A stretch of DNA of 64,000 nt from Bacteroidales bacterium (GCA_017545365.1 JAFWOP010000058.1:33553-97552), one strand, 5' to 3'. Positions 52,401 through 62,830 are shown, counted from the first letter of the stretch. The notes: generated from the letters alone by a model not told the origin. A program made the numbers and translations.

Positions 52401-54769
52401 GAGAACGATTCAAAGGGTCAACCAACATCAATGTCGCCCGCCCGCTCCCGCGACTACAGATGCACTGGATAGAGCCCGATGGGCTAAACGTGACGCCATT
52501 TAAGCCTGATTTCCACATTCAAAGACTCTTTGCCGGAGCACCCGTCCACTGGCGGCTACGCATCACCGACACACTCGGCAAACCAGTGCAAACCACCCTG
52601 ACACTCACATCCTACGACGACGCCCTCCACTCAATAGAAAACCATTATGGTCAAACCTTTTACTCAAATGTAGACTACCTCTCTTATCATACCGGCTACT
52701 GCTCATTCGGCGACCCCATATACGACCACAACCGCCTATTGCTGAACACCGTTCGATATAACGAACCAAAGCAGAGACCCTTCTTTGAACTTCGTCCACC
52801 CTACAGCTCCCACGACCAGTCCACCCGGGCATATTATATTGACCAACCGAAAATAGATGCCCTCCTGTCGGTGGGCACATACGGGTACTATGGTGTTCAT
52901 TGCGCGTCGGCTTCTGTGGGAACATACGAAGACTGGAACATAGATAACCTGCCCCAACCGAAAGGCATACTCCGCACCGACTTGTCGCCCTACGGCCCGT
53001 GGTTCGGCAACCTGCACAGCGACAACGACGGTATCATCGACCTCCGTTTCACTGCCCCGCAACGACTCGCCCGATGGTTTCTCAGAGGTGTTGCCATGGA
53101 CAGAGAAGGCTCTTTGGCATATATAGACAACAGCTACCTCACCTACCGCGACGCGATGATTACGCCCAACGTGCCGCCGTTCCTCTACACGGGCGACAGC
53201 ACCTCGATGGTCGTCCGAATCGACCGGATGGACGGTGACACCTTGGGCGGCATTGCCGTCCGCCTGTACAGTGGCACTAAAGCCAAAGGGGAGCGGTACA
53301 CCGAGGCCTTGCCCGAAGGAGGTTCACTAGTGCAATTCCCCCTTGTGGCACCCCATAAGCTACTCCCGCTGGCGTCACGACATCGGGACTACTCTTTCAC
53401 CGTCTCAGATGCCCTGCACGACGAGATTGTTCTCGACGCCCAGTCAGCCACGGTCAACCTGCTGCGCCATCCCCGACTGAATGGCAACGCATATCCCCTC
53501 ACCCAGTCGGATTACCGCACCTTGCAGTCGCGCGTGGAGGATTACTTCTATTGGAAAGAGCGTGACAGCTATAGCATCTGTCCTATTTTCCACTCACTCT
53601 ATTGTGCCGCTGTATACCACGACAGCCATGCTGTGGACTCCTTGCTTAAGGTTCTTGACGAGGCACAGCTGCCCAGCGGCGGTTGGCCTTCATTCAAAGG
53701 GAGCACCCGTATTTATGACAAAAGAGATATCCGTGAAAACCTGAAAGACATCATGCGAATACAGAAGGAGTGTCCGCATGTGCGCATACCCCAGTCATTC
53801 AAGATTCGACGTACCCTACAGTTGTACGACAGCCTGATGTATAAGGATTGGAAACGGAGCCCTGGTTCAAGGAACGACGCATCATCGTGGCTCATAATAC
53901 ACGACCACTTTGCCCAGTATCCTCTCGACTCCATCTACCTGCCCATGCGCGACAGCCTCTACGCTAACATTCGGTCGAACAATCCTGACCAATGGGACAT
54001 CCTGCTTCTCAACCGACACGGCGACACTGCCTTGGCACGCAAGATGGCAAGGGCCATCGTGCAGTCGTCGAGCTATGACTCCAACCACCCCGAACAAGGT
54101 CGGCGATGGAATGCTACCGACAATAGTGCCTCGGCACTGTTGAATTACATCGACATTTTTGAGGAGGTATTGCACGACACCATTCTCGCCGACCAAGTGA
54201 GGCAGCGTGTCCGCTACCTTTTGCCAACAACGGTTTGGAATGGCGACAACAGGGCACGACTGACAAGCCGCGGACTAATCCGAGACCCTCAATGGTATAA
54301 AAAACAAGACCCTGGAAATGTCACCCTCACCCGCGAGGTTATACCCCACAAAAACCTCACTACCTCGAATACCCCATACGGACAATATACAATACGGCTG
54401 ACAGTCAATAATGAGCGTCCCCTGTATAACCTGTATATCCGCTCACCCTACGCTGCCTGCTTCTCGTCGCACGGAGATGTCAACGTCGTGTATTCTTCAT
54501 CAGAGAGGACCTACGCCATAAGCACCAAAACGGTCGACTCCCGCCTAGGCTCCATAGCCACACAGTTTGTCGGCGCACCCGACTGTCTAGACATCTTCAT
54601 CTACAACCTTCCAGCCGGCATCCACACGCTGGAATACACCGTCACCGCCGACCGCACAGGACGCTTTCACCTGCCGCCCGCCACCATACAATGCCTTGCC
54701 CTTCCCTGGCACGAGGCAAAGAAAGGACTGCTGCAAGCCGCCACACCCGCCGAGACAATATTGCGGTAG
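49457..54769 (+). CDS. Alpha-2-macroglobulin-family protein without thioester
   Basis: 1770 aa, signal peptide ending PTMAQ. The MG2-like segment (FFLNAPIYRPSDTVRFTAMV, about 560-580), the A2M core (DGIIDLRFTAPQRLARWFLR, and ITPNVPPFLYTGDSTSMVV) and the alpha-helical TED-like part with LPSGGWPSFKG are in family order. The thioester motif CxEQ was not found where expected. The protein is large and probably periplasmic or envelope-bound; bacterial relatives trap proteases. Two near-identical RTLQSR[AV]EDY segments occur, each covering about 30 bp of almost identical DNA. Confidence 0.8.
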   Translation: MSKHTILLLSLLFCLPTMAQTPWRTVDSLVKAKAYADTYTLLEQNYTYALQNGQSYDLLRAAYSMAVVGDNLPKKINSLTILQRTLPLLDPAEKALCHTLIASIYAQELRNRSEEYRYRYDTEAPCHSDPADTVYKNWCRERLADSIMSHSSAALRTADTLLLQSKRVADYHYLTLHDTVNDYSALTLYEAVHYAAVHNIEGTSLLFTDAGFVYSDSLYHALCNPFALARMPLPQGGTTMYKLMILKNTARFLIRTLQSRAEDYQLLSHGRAARVPYRTGTDTSSVQWQTLCRELNRFVDHYTGGYQKEEFKILRPKPLASVGIGPVVAPDSGCFFTYNGDSCATLYMRILPDIRSTVDTMKQQQRLRYALSQLALHDFVVSVQPTTEDQWRNTKHYHFPPLPVGDYSMLVAEKPFPVRTDMADSCLPAAFLYSFSCQSAAIEPIIYSDGQGLVLNTITGEPLVGIPVTLRGELQSWVGEEHDSITLTAYTDTLGRFDFGPLMPEGKYTHPIYSITHQGHTCTRKQEQLIANYRNPLMEEEEEADTIVSFFLNAPIYRPSDTVRFTAMVQQRSKSTGANLQPVPHFSFCVKMADGYDRSDSITSLNLTTDDMGWAEGSIILSQMLSPNKSYDHLYLIGYDHDASDIGYAVIPVENYTLPTLSLSLQSTSDTHRYGQPVYIEGMLTSRSGASISSATVSYTLTQSFGHSPWSNCLGNEHRGCWFVNSSGELPIQPDGSFSFHFTPIKYEYLPYLDGEFAQYRLEVTATDPTGETVKEDIYIAVGDYTGFFSLSPYSPPSYDITGGGFPEYIDGLGDIHVHCSSLNNRLLAVAAHLTIETDAPTPTLVWQGDLSVPNKWGPLSNLIPNIVLPDGHLRFIMSSDNPHIHPDTLRVSHLGFDAPMPLDTLPFFASVEKDKYLVGDTLRVRVGSAENISAMLLLSQGSRIIQIYHLRLDHGFTRIALPLEEKWCGDIGISVIAYHHGERFKGSTNINVARPLPRLQMHWIEPDGLNVTPFKPDFHIQRLFAGAPVHWRLRITDTLGKPVQTTLTLTSYDDALHSIENHYGQTFYSNVDYLSYHTGYCSFGDPIYDHNRLLLNTVRYNEPKQRPFFELRPPYSSHDQSTRAYYIDQPKIDALLSVGTYGYYGVHCASASVGTYEDWNIDNLPQPKGILRTDLSPYGPWFGNLHSDNDGIIDLRFTAPQRLARWFLRGVAMDREGSLAYIDNSYLTYRDAMITPNVPPFLYTGDSTSMVVRIDRMDGDTLGGIAVRLYSGTKAKGERYTEALPEGGSLVQFPLVAPHKLLPLASRHRDYSFTVSDALHDEIVLDAQSATVNLLRHPRLNGNAYPLTQSDYRTLQSRVEDYFYWKERDSYSICPIFHSLYCAAVYHDSHAVDSLLKVLDEAQLPSGGWPSFKGSTRIYDKRDIRENLKDIMRIQKECPHVRIPQSFKIRRTLQLYDSLMYKDWKRSPGSRNDASSWLIIHDHFAQYPLDSIYLPMRDSLYANIRSNNPDQWDILLLNRHGDTALARKMARAIVQSSSYDSNHPEQGRRWNATDNSASALLNYIDIFEEVLHDTILADQVRQRVRYLLPTTVWNGDNRARLTSRGLIRDPQWYKKQDPGNVTLTREVIPHKNLTTSNTPYGQYTIRLTVNNERPLYNLYIRSPYAACFSSHGDVNVVYSSSERTYAISTKTVDSRLGSIATQFVGAPDCLDIFIYNLPAGIHTLEYTVTADRTGRFHLPPATIQCLALPWHEAKKGLLQAATPAETILR

Positions 54770-54846
54770 GGGCATACTCCCGTGTACGCCCATATCCGGG
54801 CAGAAGTACGCCCATACCCGGGCAGACACGGGAGTCTGCCCCTACC
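54765..54846 (+). repeat. Long hairpin with nested direct repeat after the A2M-like gene
   Basis: Arms 54765-54785 and 54826-54846 are 21 bp, complementary except at one pair. The loop holds two copies of GTACGCCCATA[TC]CCGGGCAG. The first arm overlaps the stop codon at 54767. Could be a terminator or an intergenic repeat element. Confidence 0.75.
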
Positions 54847-54985
54847 GATAAGACTCTATATAACAGCACAATCATTCGGCCGACACCATGGGCGGGCCGC
54901 CCGTACCTTCAGTTACTGACATACGAGGTGGAAAAAAGGGGGTCTTTTTTCACAAATTAGGTGCTGATATGTCGAAAAAAATTCG

Positions 54986-54993
54986 TATCTTTG
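54986..54993 (+). promoter_or_regulatory. -7 box of gyrB
   Basis: TATCTTTG, 35 bp before the gyrB ATG. Confidence 0.6.
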
Positions 54994-55007
54994 CAAATTC
55001 TTAATGA

Positions 55008-56966
<1,959 letters not shown>

Positions 56967-56971
56967 CCCCT

Positions 56972-57016
56972 CTAGCCTTACTAGCAGAACTAGTATTACT
57001 AGTAAGACTAGACAAA
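56972..57016. repeat. Five 9-bp CTAGnnnnn units, locus 3
   Basis: CTAGCCTTA, CTAGCAGAA, CTAGTATTA, CTAGTAAGA and CTAGACAAA in exact 9-bp steps between gyrB and pepE. Confidence 0.85.
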
Positions 57017-57026
57017 TAATATCATT

Positions 57027-57776
57027 ATGGACAAAAGAAACCTCTTACTTATCAGCAACAGCACCATGCGTGGCGAGGCTTACCTCGGCTGGTGCAAGGA
57101 CATGATTGCCGACTTCTGCCGTCGGCACAACGTTAAGAAAGTGCTCTTCGTGCCTTATGCCGGCGTATCGCTCGCCGAAGGAGGCCTGACCAAGAGCTAT
57201 GATGCCTATGAGGCCAAAGTGGCAAAGGTCTATGCCGAGTTTGGCGTAAAGCTGACCAGCGTGCACCACAAAACCCTGCCCATCAACGCCGTGTACGACA
57301 CTGACTGTGTGGCCGTGGGCGGTGGCAACACCTTCCACCTTGTGCGCCAGCTGCAACGCACAGGCCTCATGCAGGCCATCCGCCAGCGCGCCTTCGACGG
57401 CATGCCCTATATGGGTTGGAGCGCGGGCAGCAACGTGGCAGGCCCCACCCTCTGCACCACCAACGACATGCCCATTGTCATGCCCGACTCGTTCGACTGC
57501 ATGGGCCTCGTCCCCTTCCAAATCAACCCCCACTACACCGACTTCTTCGACCCCAAACACGGTGGCGAAACACGCGACGACCGCCTAAAGGAGTACATCA
57601 TGGTCAATCCCAAGGCCACCGTCGCCGCCATCCGCGAAGCCACCGCCCTGCTGCTTGAGAACGGCAACCTCTCACTGATTGGCAAACCCAACAAGATGAA
57701 AGTCTTCAAGACCAACATCGCCAACACCCAAGAACTCCCCCACGATGCCGACATCAATTTCCTTCTAAAAGCATAG
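57027..57776 (+). CDS. pepE: Peptidase E (S51 dipeptidase)
   Basis: 249 aa. The nucleophile is S132 in MGWSAGSN, with AVGGGNTFHL and INPHYTDFFD, as in PepE, which hydrolyses dipeptides with N-terminal Asp. Cytoplasmic. Located 4 bp before a DUF805 gene and 60 bp after gyrB. Confidence 0.9.
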   Translation: MDKRNLLLISNSTMRGEAYLGWCKDMIADFCRRHNVKKVLFVPYAGVSLAEGGLTKSYDAYEAKVAKVYAEFGVKLTSVHHKTLPINAVYDTDCVAVGGGNTFHLVRQLQRTGLMQAIRQRAFDGMPYMGWSAGSNVAGPTLCTTNDMPIVMPDSFDCMGLVPFQINPHYTDFFDPKHGGETRDDRLKEYIMVNPKATVAAIREATALLLENGNLSLIGKPNKMKVFKTNIANTQELPHDADINFLLKA

Positions 57777-57780
57777 CACT

Positions 57781-58317
57781 ATGAAATGGTATTTTAAATG
57801 CTTAAAGCAGTACGCCGACTTTAGCGGTCGCGCCCGTAGGAAAGAGTACTGGTGGTTCACGCTCGTCAACTTCATCATTGCCTTTGCCCTGATGATTGGC
57901 TTGATTATACCCATAGCCAAGATGGGCTTTAACGCAGCAGCCTCTGGAACTGAAGACATTGACGAGATGGAGATGATGCTCACCATCATGAAGAACCCTT
58001 TCATGTACATTTACATCATCTACTACCTTGCAATCCTCATCCCCAGCATAGCAGTAACCGTGCGCCGTCTGCACGACATTGGCAAATCGGGCTACTGGGC
58101 AATCTTCATCTACGGTAGCGCATTGCTCAGCTACATCGCACAGATGTTCCAAATCACCAGCAGCGTAGCCTTCATCCTCTTCGGACTGGCCAGCTTTGTC
58201 ATCGTCATCATCAGCCTCGTGTGGATGTTCACCAACTCCGACTACGGCCCCAACCAGTACGGCCCCAACCCCAAAGGCGAAGGCAACCCCACCGAGGAAG
58301 TCTCTAGTGTACAATAA
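57781..58317 (+). CDS. DUF805 membrane protein
   Basis: 178 aa. YADFSGRARRKEYWWF at the N-terminus and VRRLHDIGKSGYWAI are typical of DUF805. Four predicted membrane segments. Role unknown. Followed by the second dispersed repeat copy. Confidence 0.85.
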   Translation: MKWYFKCLKQYADFSGRARRKEYWWFTLVNFIIAFALMIGLIIPIAKMGFNAAASGTEDIDEMEMMLTIMKNPFMYIYIIYYLAILIPSIAVTVRRLHDIGKSGYWAIFIYGSALLSYIAQMFQITSSVAFILFGLASFVIVIISLVWMFTNSDYGPNQYGPNPKGEGNPTEEVSSVQ

Positions 58318-58332
58318 AACGTTACTCCGTGA

Positions 58333-58400
58333 CGTTTTCTCGCCTCGGCATAGTGCAAACACTGCGTGATTTGCCCTCTGCGCTCGGCTTATCGAAAACG
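58333..58400 (+). repeat. 68-bp dispersed repeat, copy 2
   Basis: Matches 8173-8240 with three substitutions (65/68). Here it lies between genes, 16 bp after the DUF805 stop. Confidence 0.85.
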
Positions 58401-58443
58401 TCCCTCTGAGAAAAAGAACACCACACACTTATATCAACGGAAT

Positions 58444-58481
58444 GGAGTGTAAATGAACAGTTTTACACTCCTTTCTCTTTT
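58444..58481 (+). terminator. Terminator between convergent genes
   Basis: GGAGTGTAAA (58444-58453) pairs with TTTACACTCC (58462-58471), followed by TTTCTCTTTT. The GNAT stop codon lies inside the second arm. Confidence 0.75.
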
Positions 58482-59011
58482 ATCACCTTCCTAAACACAA
58501 ACATCTCATCGTCTTCGTGCCAATTGTTGACCTCTTCAGGAGGAATGGAGGGGCCATTGTGGTACTTATTCCAAAACTCGACAATGTGGAAGCCACAGCG
58601 GTTGACATAGAAGTGGATGTTGCGCTTCTCGAAGTAGGGGGTCGTCGTCTCCCACACGGACACCTCGGGGTACAGCTCCTCGACGAGACACCATGCGGCA
58701 TAGCCGATGCCTTTGCTGTGGACTTCGGGGTTGACAAACAGCAGTTCCAGTTCGCCGTGATTGCCATTAACACTGATAACTGCGCCACCTACTATCTCGC
58801 CGTCGAGCAGGATGCGGTAGGTTTCGGCATTGGCTCCGTCGATGGAAGCCTCGATGGTAGCACGCGAGATGATATCGCCGTCCTCTTCAAAATGGCTGTC
58901 GCGTAGTCCGAATTCTTCGGTGGCTCCGTATTTGAACGCCCGCTGGTTGTCAAGGATAAATTGCTCGCGGTCGGCGGGTTGCAGGGGGGCTAATGTGATG
59001 TTCGGTTTCAT
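58463..59011 (-). CDS. GNAT-family N-acetyltransferase
   Basis: 182 aa. Acetyl-CoA fold with VNPEVHSKGIGYAAWCLVEE (Q/RxxGxG/A-like loop) and FYVNRCGFHIVEFWNKYH. Substrate unknown. Its ATG overlaps the TolC-type stop by 4 bp (ATGA). Confidence 0.85.
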   Translation of the reverse strand: MKPNITLAPLQPADREQFILDNQRAFKYGATEEFGLRDSHFEEDGDIISRATIEASIDGANAETYRILLDGEIVGGAVISVNGNHGELELLFVNPEVHSKGIGYAAWCLVEELYPEVSVWETTTPYFEKRNIHFYVNRCGFHIVEFWNKYHNGPSIPPEEVNNWHEDDEMFVFRKVIKEKGV

Positions 59012-60351
59012 CGGTAGAGGGCTTTATAGAGGTTGATTTTTCCTTGCTGGAGCTCGAGCCAGTCGGCTGTCTGCTGCAGCTGGGTGGTGAGCCATGACGA
59101 CTGGGCGGTGAGCACCTCGAGGTAGGTGACGGAGGAGGAGTGCTGCACCAGCTCGCGGCTGTTCTCCGCGGCTTTGCGGCTGGCCTCCACCTGTGCCTCG
59201 CGGACCTGCAGCTTCTGCTGGGCGGTGCGGCATTCCGACATCGCGTCGGCTACCTCGCTGCCCGCCTGCAGGAGTGCCTGATGGAAGGCTATCTGCGCCT
59301 GTTCCTGCTGCGCTTTGGCCACCTCGAAGCCTGCCTTGATCTGCCCGTTAAGGAACAGCGGCTGCGTGAGGCCGCCGATGAGGTTGAGCAGCAGCTGCGC
59401 GGGGTTCACTATCTCGCCGACGTTGTTCGTCCACGAGCCGCTGGCGGTGAGTTTCAGCGAGGGGTAGAACTGCGAGCGCGCCACCTTGGTGTTGCTGAAC
59501 GAGGCCCGCAGCTGATACTCGGCGCTGCGCACATCGGGACGCGAAGCCAGTGCCTCGAGGCTGACGGGCGTGGTTGCGTCCATCTTGATGTCCTTTGCAT
59601 CTGCGTAGGCGGAACGCTGCACATCGCGTGTCGTGCGACCCAACAGCAGGTTGAGTGCCCGCCGAGTCTTGTCGCGTTGCAGACGAAGGTCACTCACCGA
59701 GGCGACGGTGGCTTGCAGCTCGGTTTCGGCTTGGTTGACCGCCAGCTCGTTCATCATACCTACATCCTTCATCGTGCGGATGGTCTCCAGCGTCTCGCGC
59801 TGCAGCTGCACGCTCTGCTCCGCGATACGCAGCTGCTCGTCGAGCATCACGAGGGTGTAGTAGGCGTTGGCGACGGAGGAGATGAGCTGCAGCCGCGTGT
59901 AGCCGAGCTGCTCCTGCGTGTTCATCCACTGGTACAGGGTCGCCTCCTTCTGCGCCTCCACCCCTCCGCCGAGGTTCAGTTCCCAGCTCATCGTCAGCGG
60001 CAGCTCGTAGCTGTAGGTGACGGCGCTATTTTGCGCTTTGGAGGCTGTGGCTGACGGCGACAGCGCGAATGTCGGCAGATAGGAGAGTTTTGCCACCCGC
60101 ATCTGCTGGGCGGCTTGCTCCACATTGAGCCGCATAGTGCGCACATCGGCGTTGCTGTCGAGCGCCTCGGAAATCAACGCCCGCAGAGGTTCATCCACGA
60201 AGACCTCCTGCCACGGGCGCGACGGCAGACTGTCCACCAGCGCGATGCCCTGTTCGAGGAGGGAAGGGGTGACGGCTTCTTCGACCACCGGCTTCTGCAC
60301 GGCGCAGCCGACCATCAATGCCGCTACCAAAAGAATCGGGAGTCTCTTCAT
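59008..60351 (-). CDS. TolC/NodT-type outer-membrane efflux lipoprotein
   Basis: 447 aa from ATG 60351, which gives a lipoprotein signal with C16 (ALMVGC). A longer frame exists upstream. Two repeated TolC-type halves (SYLPTFALSPSATA, QFYPSLKLTASGSW) with long helices between. Forms the outer-membrane channel of RND or ABC efflux systems. No pump or membrane-fusion gene lies beside it; the partner is a GNAT gene. Confidence 0.85.
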   Translation of the reverse strand: MKRLPILLVAALMVGCAVQKPVVEEAVTPSLLEQGIALVDSLPSRPWQEVFVDEPLRALISEALDSNADVRTMRLNVEQAAQQMRVAKLSYLPTFALSPSATASKAQNSAVTYSYELPLTMSWELNLGGGVEAQKEATLYQWMNTQEQLGYTRLQLISSVANAYYTLVMLDEQLRIAEQSVQLQRETLETIRTMKDVGMMNELAVNQAETELQATVASVSDLRLQRDKTRRALNLLLGRTTRDVQRSAYADAKDIKMDATTPVSLEALASRPDVRSAEYQLRASFSNTKVARSQFYPSLKLTASGSWTNNVGEIVNPAQLLLNLIGGLTQPLFLNGQIKAGFEVAKAQQEQAQIAFHQALLQAGSEVADAMSECRTAQQKLQVREAQVEASRKAAENSRELVQHSSSVTYLEVLTAQSSWLTTQLQQTADWLELQQGKINLYKALYR

Positions 60352-60389
60352 TGTCTGTCTGGGTTGATTATTTCTGTCCATTTTTCCCT

Positions 60390-60464
60390 TCATGCAAAGA
60401 CGGCGGCCTCGACGATTTCATTGTTGCGCGGCAGCGACGCCCCGCAGAAGACTGCTATGTGCAT
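60390..60464 (-). pseudogene. 24-aa remnant of a LOG/TIGR00730-like gene 5' end, copy C
   Basis: On the minus strand MHIAVFCGASLPRNNEIVEA is followed by VFA and a stop. The same MHI[SA]VFCG start occurs at 61492-61551 and 61916-62131. It lies 38 bp upstream of the TolC-type ATG. It could be a translated leader. Confidence 0.6.
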
Positions 60465-60519
60465 TGTGTTGTTTCTTTTTTCATTGCCGTCCGCAAGGAT
60501 GGCAGCCGTTGTGATTGTA

Positions 60520-61455
60520 TTAGTAATTGGCAGGTGGCGTGATATTGTATTTCTTACAAAAAACCCGAACTGACGGGAGTCCAATCTCGGCACGTCGCTT
60601 ATCAACGTTACTCACATCCTCTATCTCGACGCAGAAATGCTTCCCTGTTTCCGGGTCAAAGGACAATTGCCTTCCATAGTATGATTTATTGTTGTTAAAC
60701 CAATAAACTATGTCATAGACACTGGCATATACATCGGGATGTAAATTACCTTTAAGCACCTCTTTCTTCAACAAATCCATCATATCGGTGTATATCGTAT
60801 CTCTCCCATATTCGTTCAACCCTAATGCTTTCGCGCAATGAACCAAGGCAATCTGTAGTAATTGGTTACTCCACACGTCAACATTTCTCCTGTTCAATTT
60901 CTTGTTCTTAAGCAAGGGACAAAGGTCTAATGCATTCTGTGCAAATACCGCATTTAGCCATTCGTCTTCGCCAAATCTCCCATCCCTTATTTCCTGACAG
61001 AAGATTTCGTTCTGGACAATCCGTTCAAGATAGGCATTTTCGGTGGGGTCGATTTGTCGCAAATAGTTTTGGCGTAATGTTGGGTAAATACTGGTTATAT
61101 AGACAATTCGTACTGAGTCGAATGCTCCAATTCTGTTTTCCAATGAGCGAAAGCCTATCACTGGATAAGTTTCATACAATTGCCATCCGCACGCAACCAT
61201 ACGCTTGACACAATTAACTGCATCGGCAGTATCTTCTAACGCTAAATAGCAGTCGCGCAGATTGGCAAGGTCCTCGGGGAAAGGATAGTAATTGGAAAAC
61301 GCCTCCTCATAGCATTCAACGGCCTGAACATAATTGTTTTCTGCCATTTTAGTAAAGGCATCAATGGTCTTTGTGTAGTATGGAACATACGAAGTCTGTG
61401 CCTCCACATATCCGAATGCCATAATCATCAAGTATGCCGGCAATAGCCTCTTCAT
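60520..61455 (-). CDS. Exported protein of unknown function
   Basis: 311 aa, signal peptide MKRLLPAYLMIMAFGYVEA. The N-terminal ~90 residues look TPR-like (AVECYEEAFSNYYPFPEDLANL, YLALEDTADAVNCVKRM), and the rest is unassigned and helical. DNA is more AT-rich than its neighbours. No enzymatic motif. Confidence 0.6.
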   Translation of the reverse strand: MKRLLPAYLMIMAFGYVEAQTSYVPYYTKTIDAFTKMAENNYVQAVECYEEAFSNYYPFPEDLANLRDCYLALEDTADAVNCVKRMVACGWQLYETYPVIGFRSLENRIGAFDSVRIVYITSIYPTLRQNYLRQIDPTENAYLERIVQNEIFCQEIRDGRFGEDEWLNAVFAQNALDLCPLLKNKKLNRRNVDVWSNQLLQIALVHCAKALGLNEYGRDTIYTDMMDLLKKEVLKGNLHPDVYASVYDIVYWFNNNKSYYGRQLSFDPETGKHFCVEIEDVSNVDKRRAEIGLPSVRVFCKKYNITPPANY

Positions 61456-61491
61456 TGTTTTTTATGAGTTAAGTGTTTTCAATCCGTTGTT

Positions 61492-61551
61492 TCATTTCTG
61501 CATTTTCACCGCGCACATGTGCGACACCCCGCAGAAGACTGAGATGTTCAT
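61492..61551 (-). pseudogene. 19-aa LOG-like 5' remnant, copy B
   Basis: MNISVFCGVSHMCAVKMQK then stop. Its first ~31 bp match copy A and its last ~40 bp match the 3' end of copy A, so it equals copy A with about 150 bp deleted from the middle. Confidence 0.65.
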
Positions 61552-61575
61552 TATGTCTGTGTTTTTGTGTTGTTG

Positions 61576-61905
61576 TCAGAATACGCGGTCGCCGTTCTTC
61601 ACCAGGTGGGTGGGGCGCAGGAGGACGACACCCTGGGCGGAGTCGGTGCCGAGGATGCGCACCTCGCTCTTGACGGAGCCGATGTGCATCGGCTGCAGGT
61701 TGACGCAGCACACCACCTGCGTGCCTACGAGGTCGTCGGGAGTGTAGAGGGCGGTGATTTGCGCCGACGATTTCTTCAGCCCGATTTCGGAGCCGAAGTC
61801 GATGGTGACCGCATAGGCGGGATGGCGTGCTTTCTTGTTTTCGGCGACGGCCACCACGGTGCCCACCCGCACTTCCACTTTGTCAAAGTCTGTTACTTCT
61901 ATCAT
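61576..61905 (-). CDS. CsaA-like tRNA-binding-fold protein
   Basis: 109 aa. VEVRVGTVVAVAENKKARHPAY, IDFGSEIGLKKSSAQIT, VVCCVNLQPMHIGSVKSEV and LGTDSAQGVVLL match CsaA (EMAP-type OB fold), a dimeric protein with tRNA-binding and chaperone-like activity. Flanked by LOG-like remnants on both sides. Confidence 0.88.
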   Translation of the reverse strand: MIEVTDFDKVEVRVGTVVAVAENKKARHPAYAVTIDFGSEIGLKKSSAQITALYTPDDLVGTQVVCCVNLQPMHIGSVKSEVRILGTDSAQGVVLLRPTHLVKNGDRVF

Positions 61906-61915
61906 ATTGTTTCTT

Positions 61916-62131
61916 TTAAATCTGTTGTTTCATTTCTGCAATTTCACCGCGCACAGGTGCGGGGTGGAGGCTATATGCGGGAGCAATGCCCATCAGTCCC
62001 AGATTGCTGCCGCCGTAGAGCAGCGTGTGGCCGCCGCGGGCGATGGCGCGGCCGAGCTGCCGCGCGGCCTCTGTGATTTGTTCGCTGTGCGGGAGCGACG
62101 CCCCGCAGAAGACTGAGATGTGCATTGTCAA
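61916..62131 (-). pseudogene. 71-aa truncated LOG/TIGR00730-like gene, copy A
   Basis: HISVFCGASLPHSEQ..., LGRAIARGGHTLLYGGSNLG and LMGIAPAY correspond to the first ~60 residues of a lysine-decarboxylase-like (LOG) Rossmann protein. The catalytic PGGxGTxxE part is missing; the frame ends in an unrelated PAPVRGEIAEMKQQI. It begins immediately after the stop of the upstream lipoprotein gene at 62132. Confidence 0.7.
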
Positions 62132-62773
62132 CTATTGTTTGTTTCTATACAATCCGTCCATATCTATTGCACCGAATTCCATATACCACAGACGTTTGTC
62201 GCTCGGTGTGAACACTGGACGGATGACGTTGCTGTATCTTTTGTCGATGGTGTCGCACGGGAATCCCAGCGCATAATAGATTCCATCTGTCATATAGTGT
62301 ACATCGTACGCCATTCGCTCCTCGTCGGGCAAAGTACTGCTGTTTCCGTCGGCAAAGACAAACTTGTCCATATAGGCATAGAAGTCGTCGCATACGGTGT
62401 TGCTGTCAATGGCCAGTGGCTTTTCATTGCCGATTCTAAGGGAAAGCTTGGCTCCAGATATTCGGAAATCGACAAAAAAGAGCTGGACGCTGTCGCTTTT
62501 ACGTATATAACTGATGCCGGGGTATTGCATCAACGGAATATATACGCTGGTGCCGTTGCCCTTTGCGACGCATCCACTGTCGGAATAATGTTCAGGTTCC
62601 CCCATCTTGGCAATCAGTTCGTCGTAGGTTCCCATTACAATTAGTTCATCCGACGAAAAGTCGGAAACGGAGAGGTATTCTTTGGGAACATTCCCTTCCT
62701 GCTGGCCGCTCTTGCAGGCGGTCATCATTCCGAGGGCGCACACCATAGCGCCGAGCAAAAATATCTTCTTCAT
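62132..62773 (-). CDS. Lipoprotein of unknown function
   Basis: 213 aa, lipobox GMMTAC (about C20). Mature part is mixed alpha/beta with no recognised domain (VMGTYDELIAKMGEPEHYSD, VQLFFVDFRISGAKLSLRI). Probably envelope-associated. Confidence 0.6.
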   Translation of the reverse strand: MKKIFLLGAMVCALGMMTACKSGQQEGNVPKEYLSVSDFSSDELIVMGTYDELIAKMGEPEHYSDSGCVAKGNGTSVYIPLMQYPGISYIRKSDSVQLFFVDFRISGAKLSLRIGNEKPLAIDSNTVCDDFYAYMDKFVFADGNSSTLPDEERMAYDVHYMTDGIYYALGFPCDTIDKRYSNVIRPVFTPSDKRLWYMEFGAIDMDGLYRNKQ

Positions 62774-62830
62774 TGTCTAAATGTGTTTATTGTTTTACTT
62801 CATTTTATTGTTTCATCCGGTCAGTTTCAC

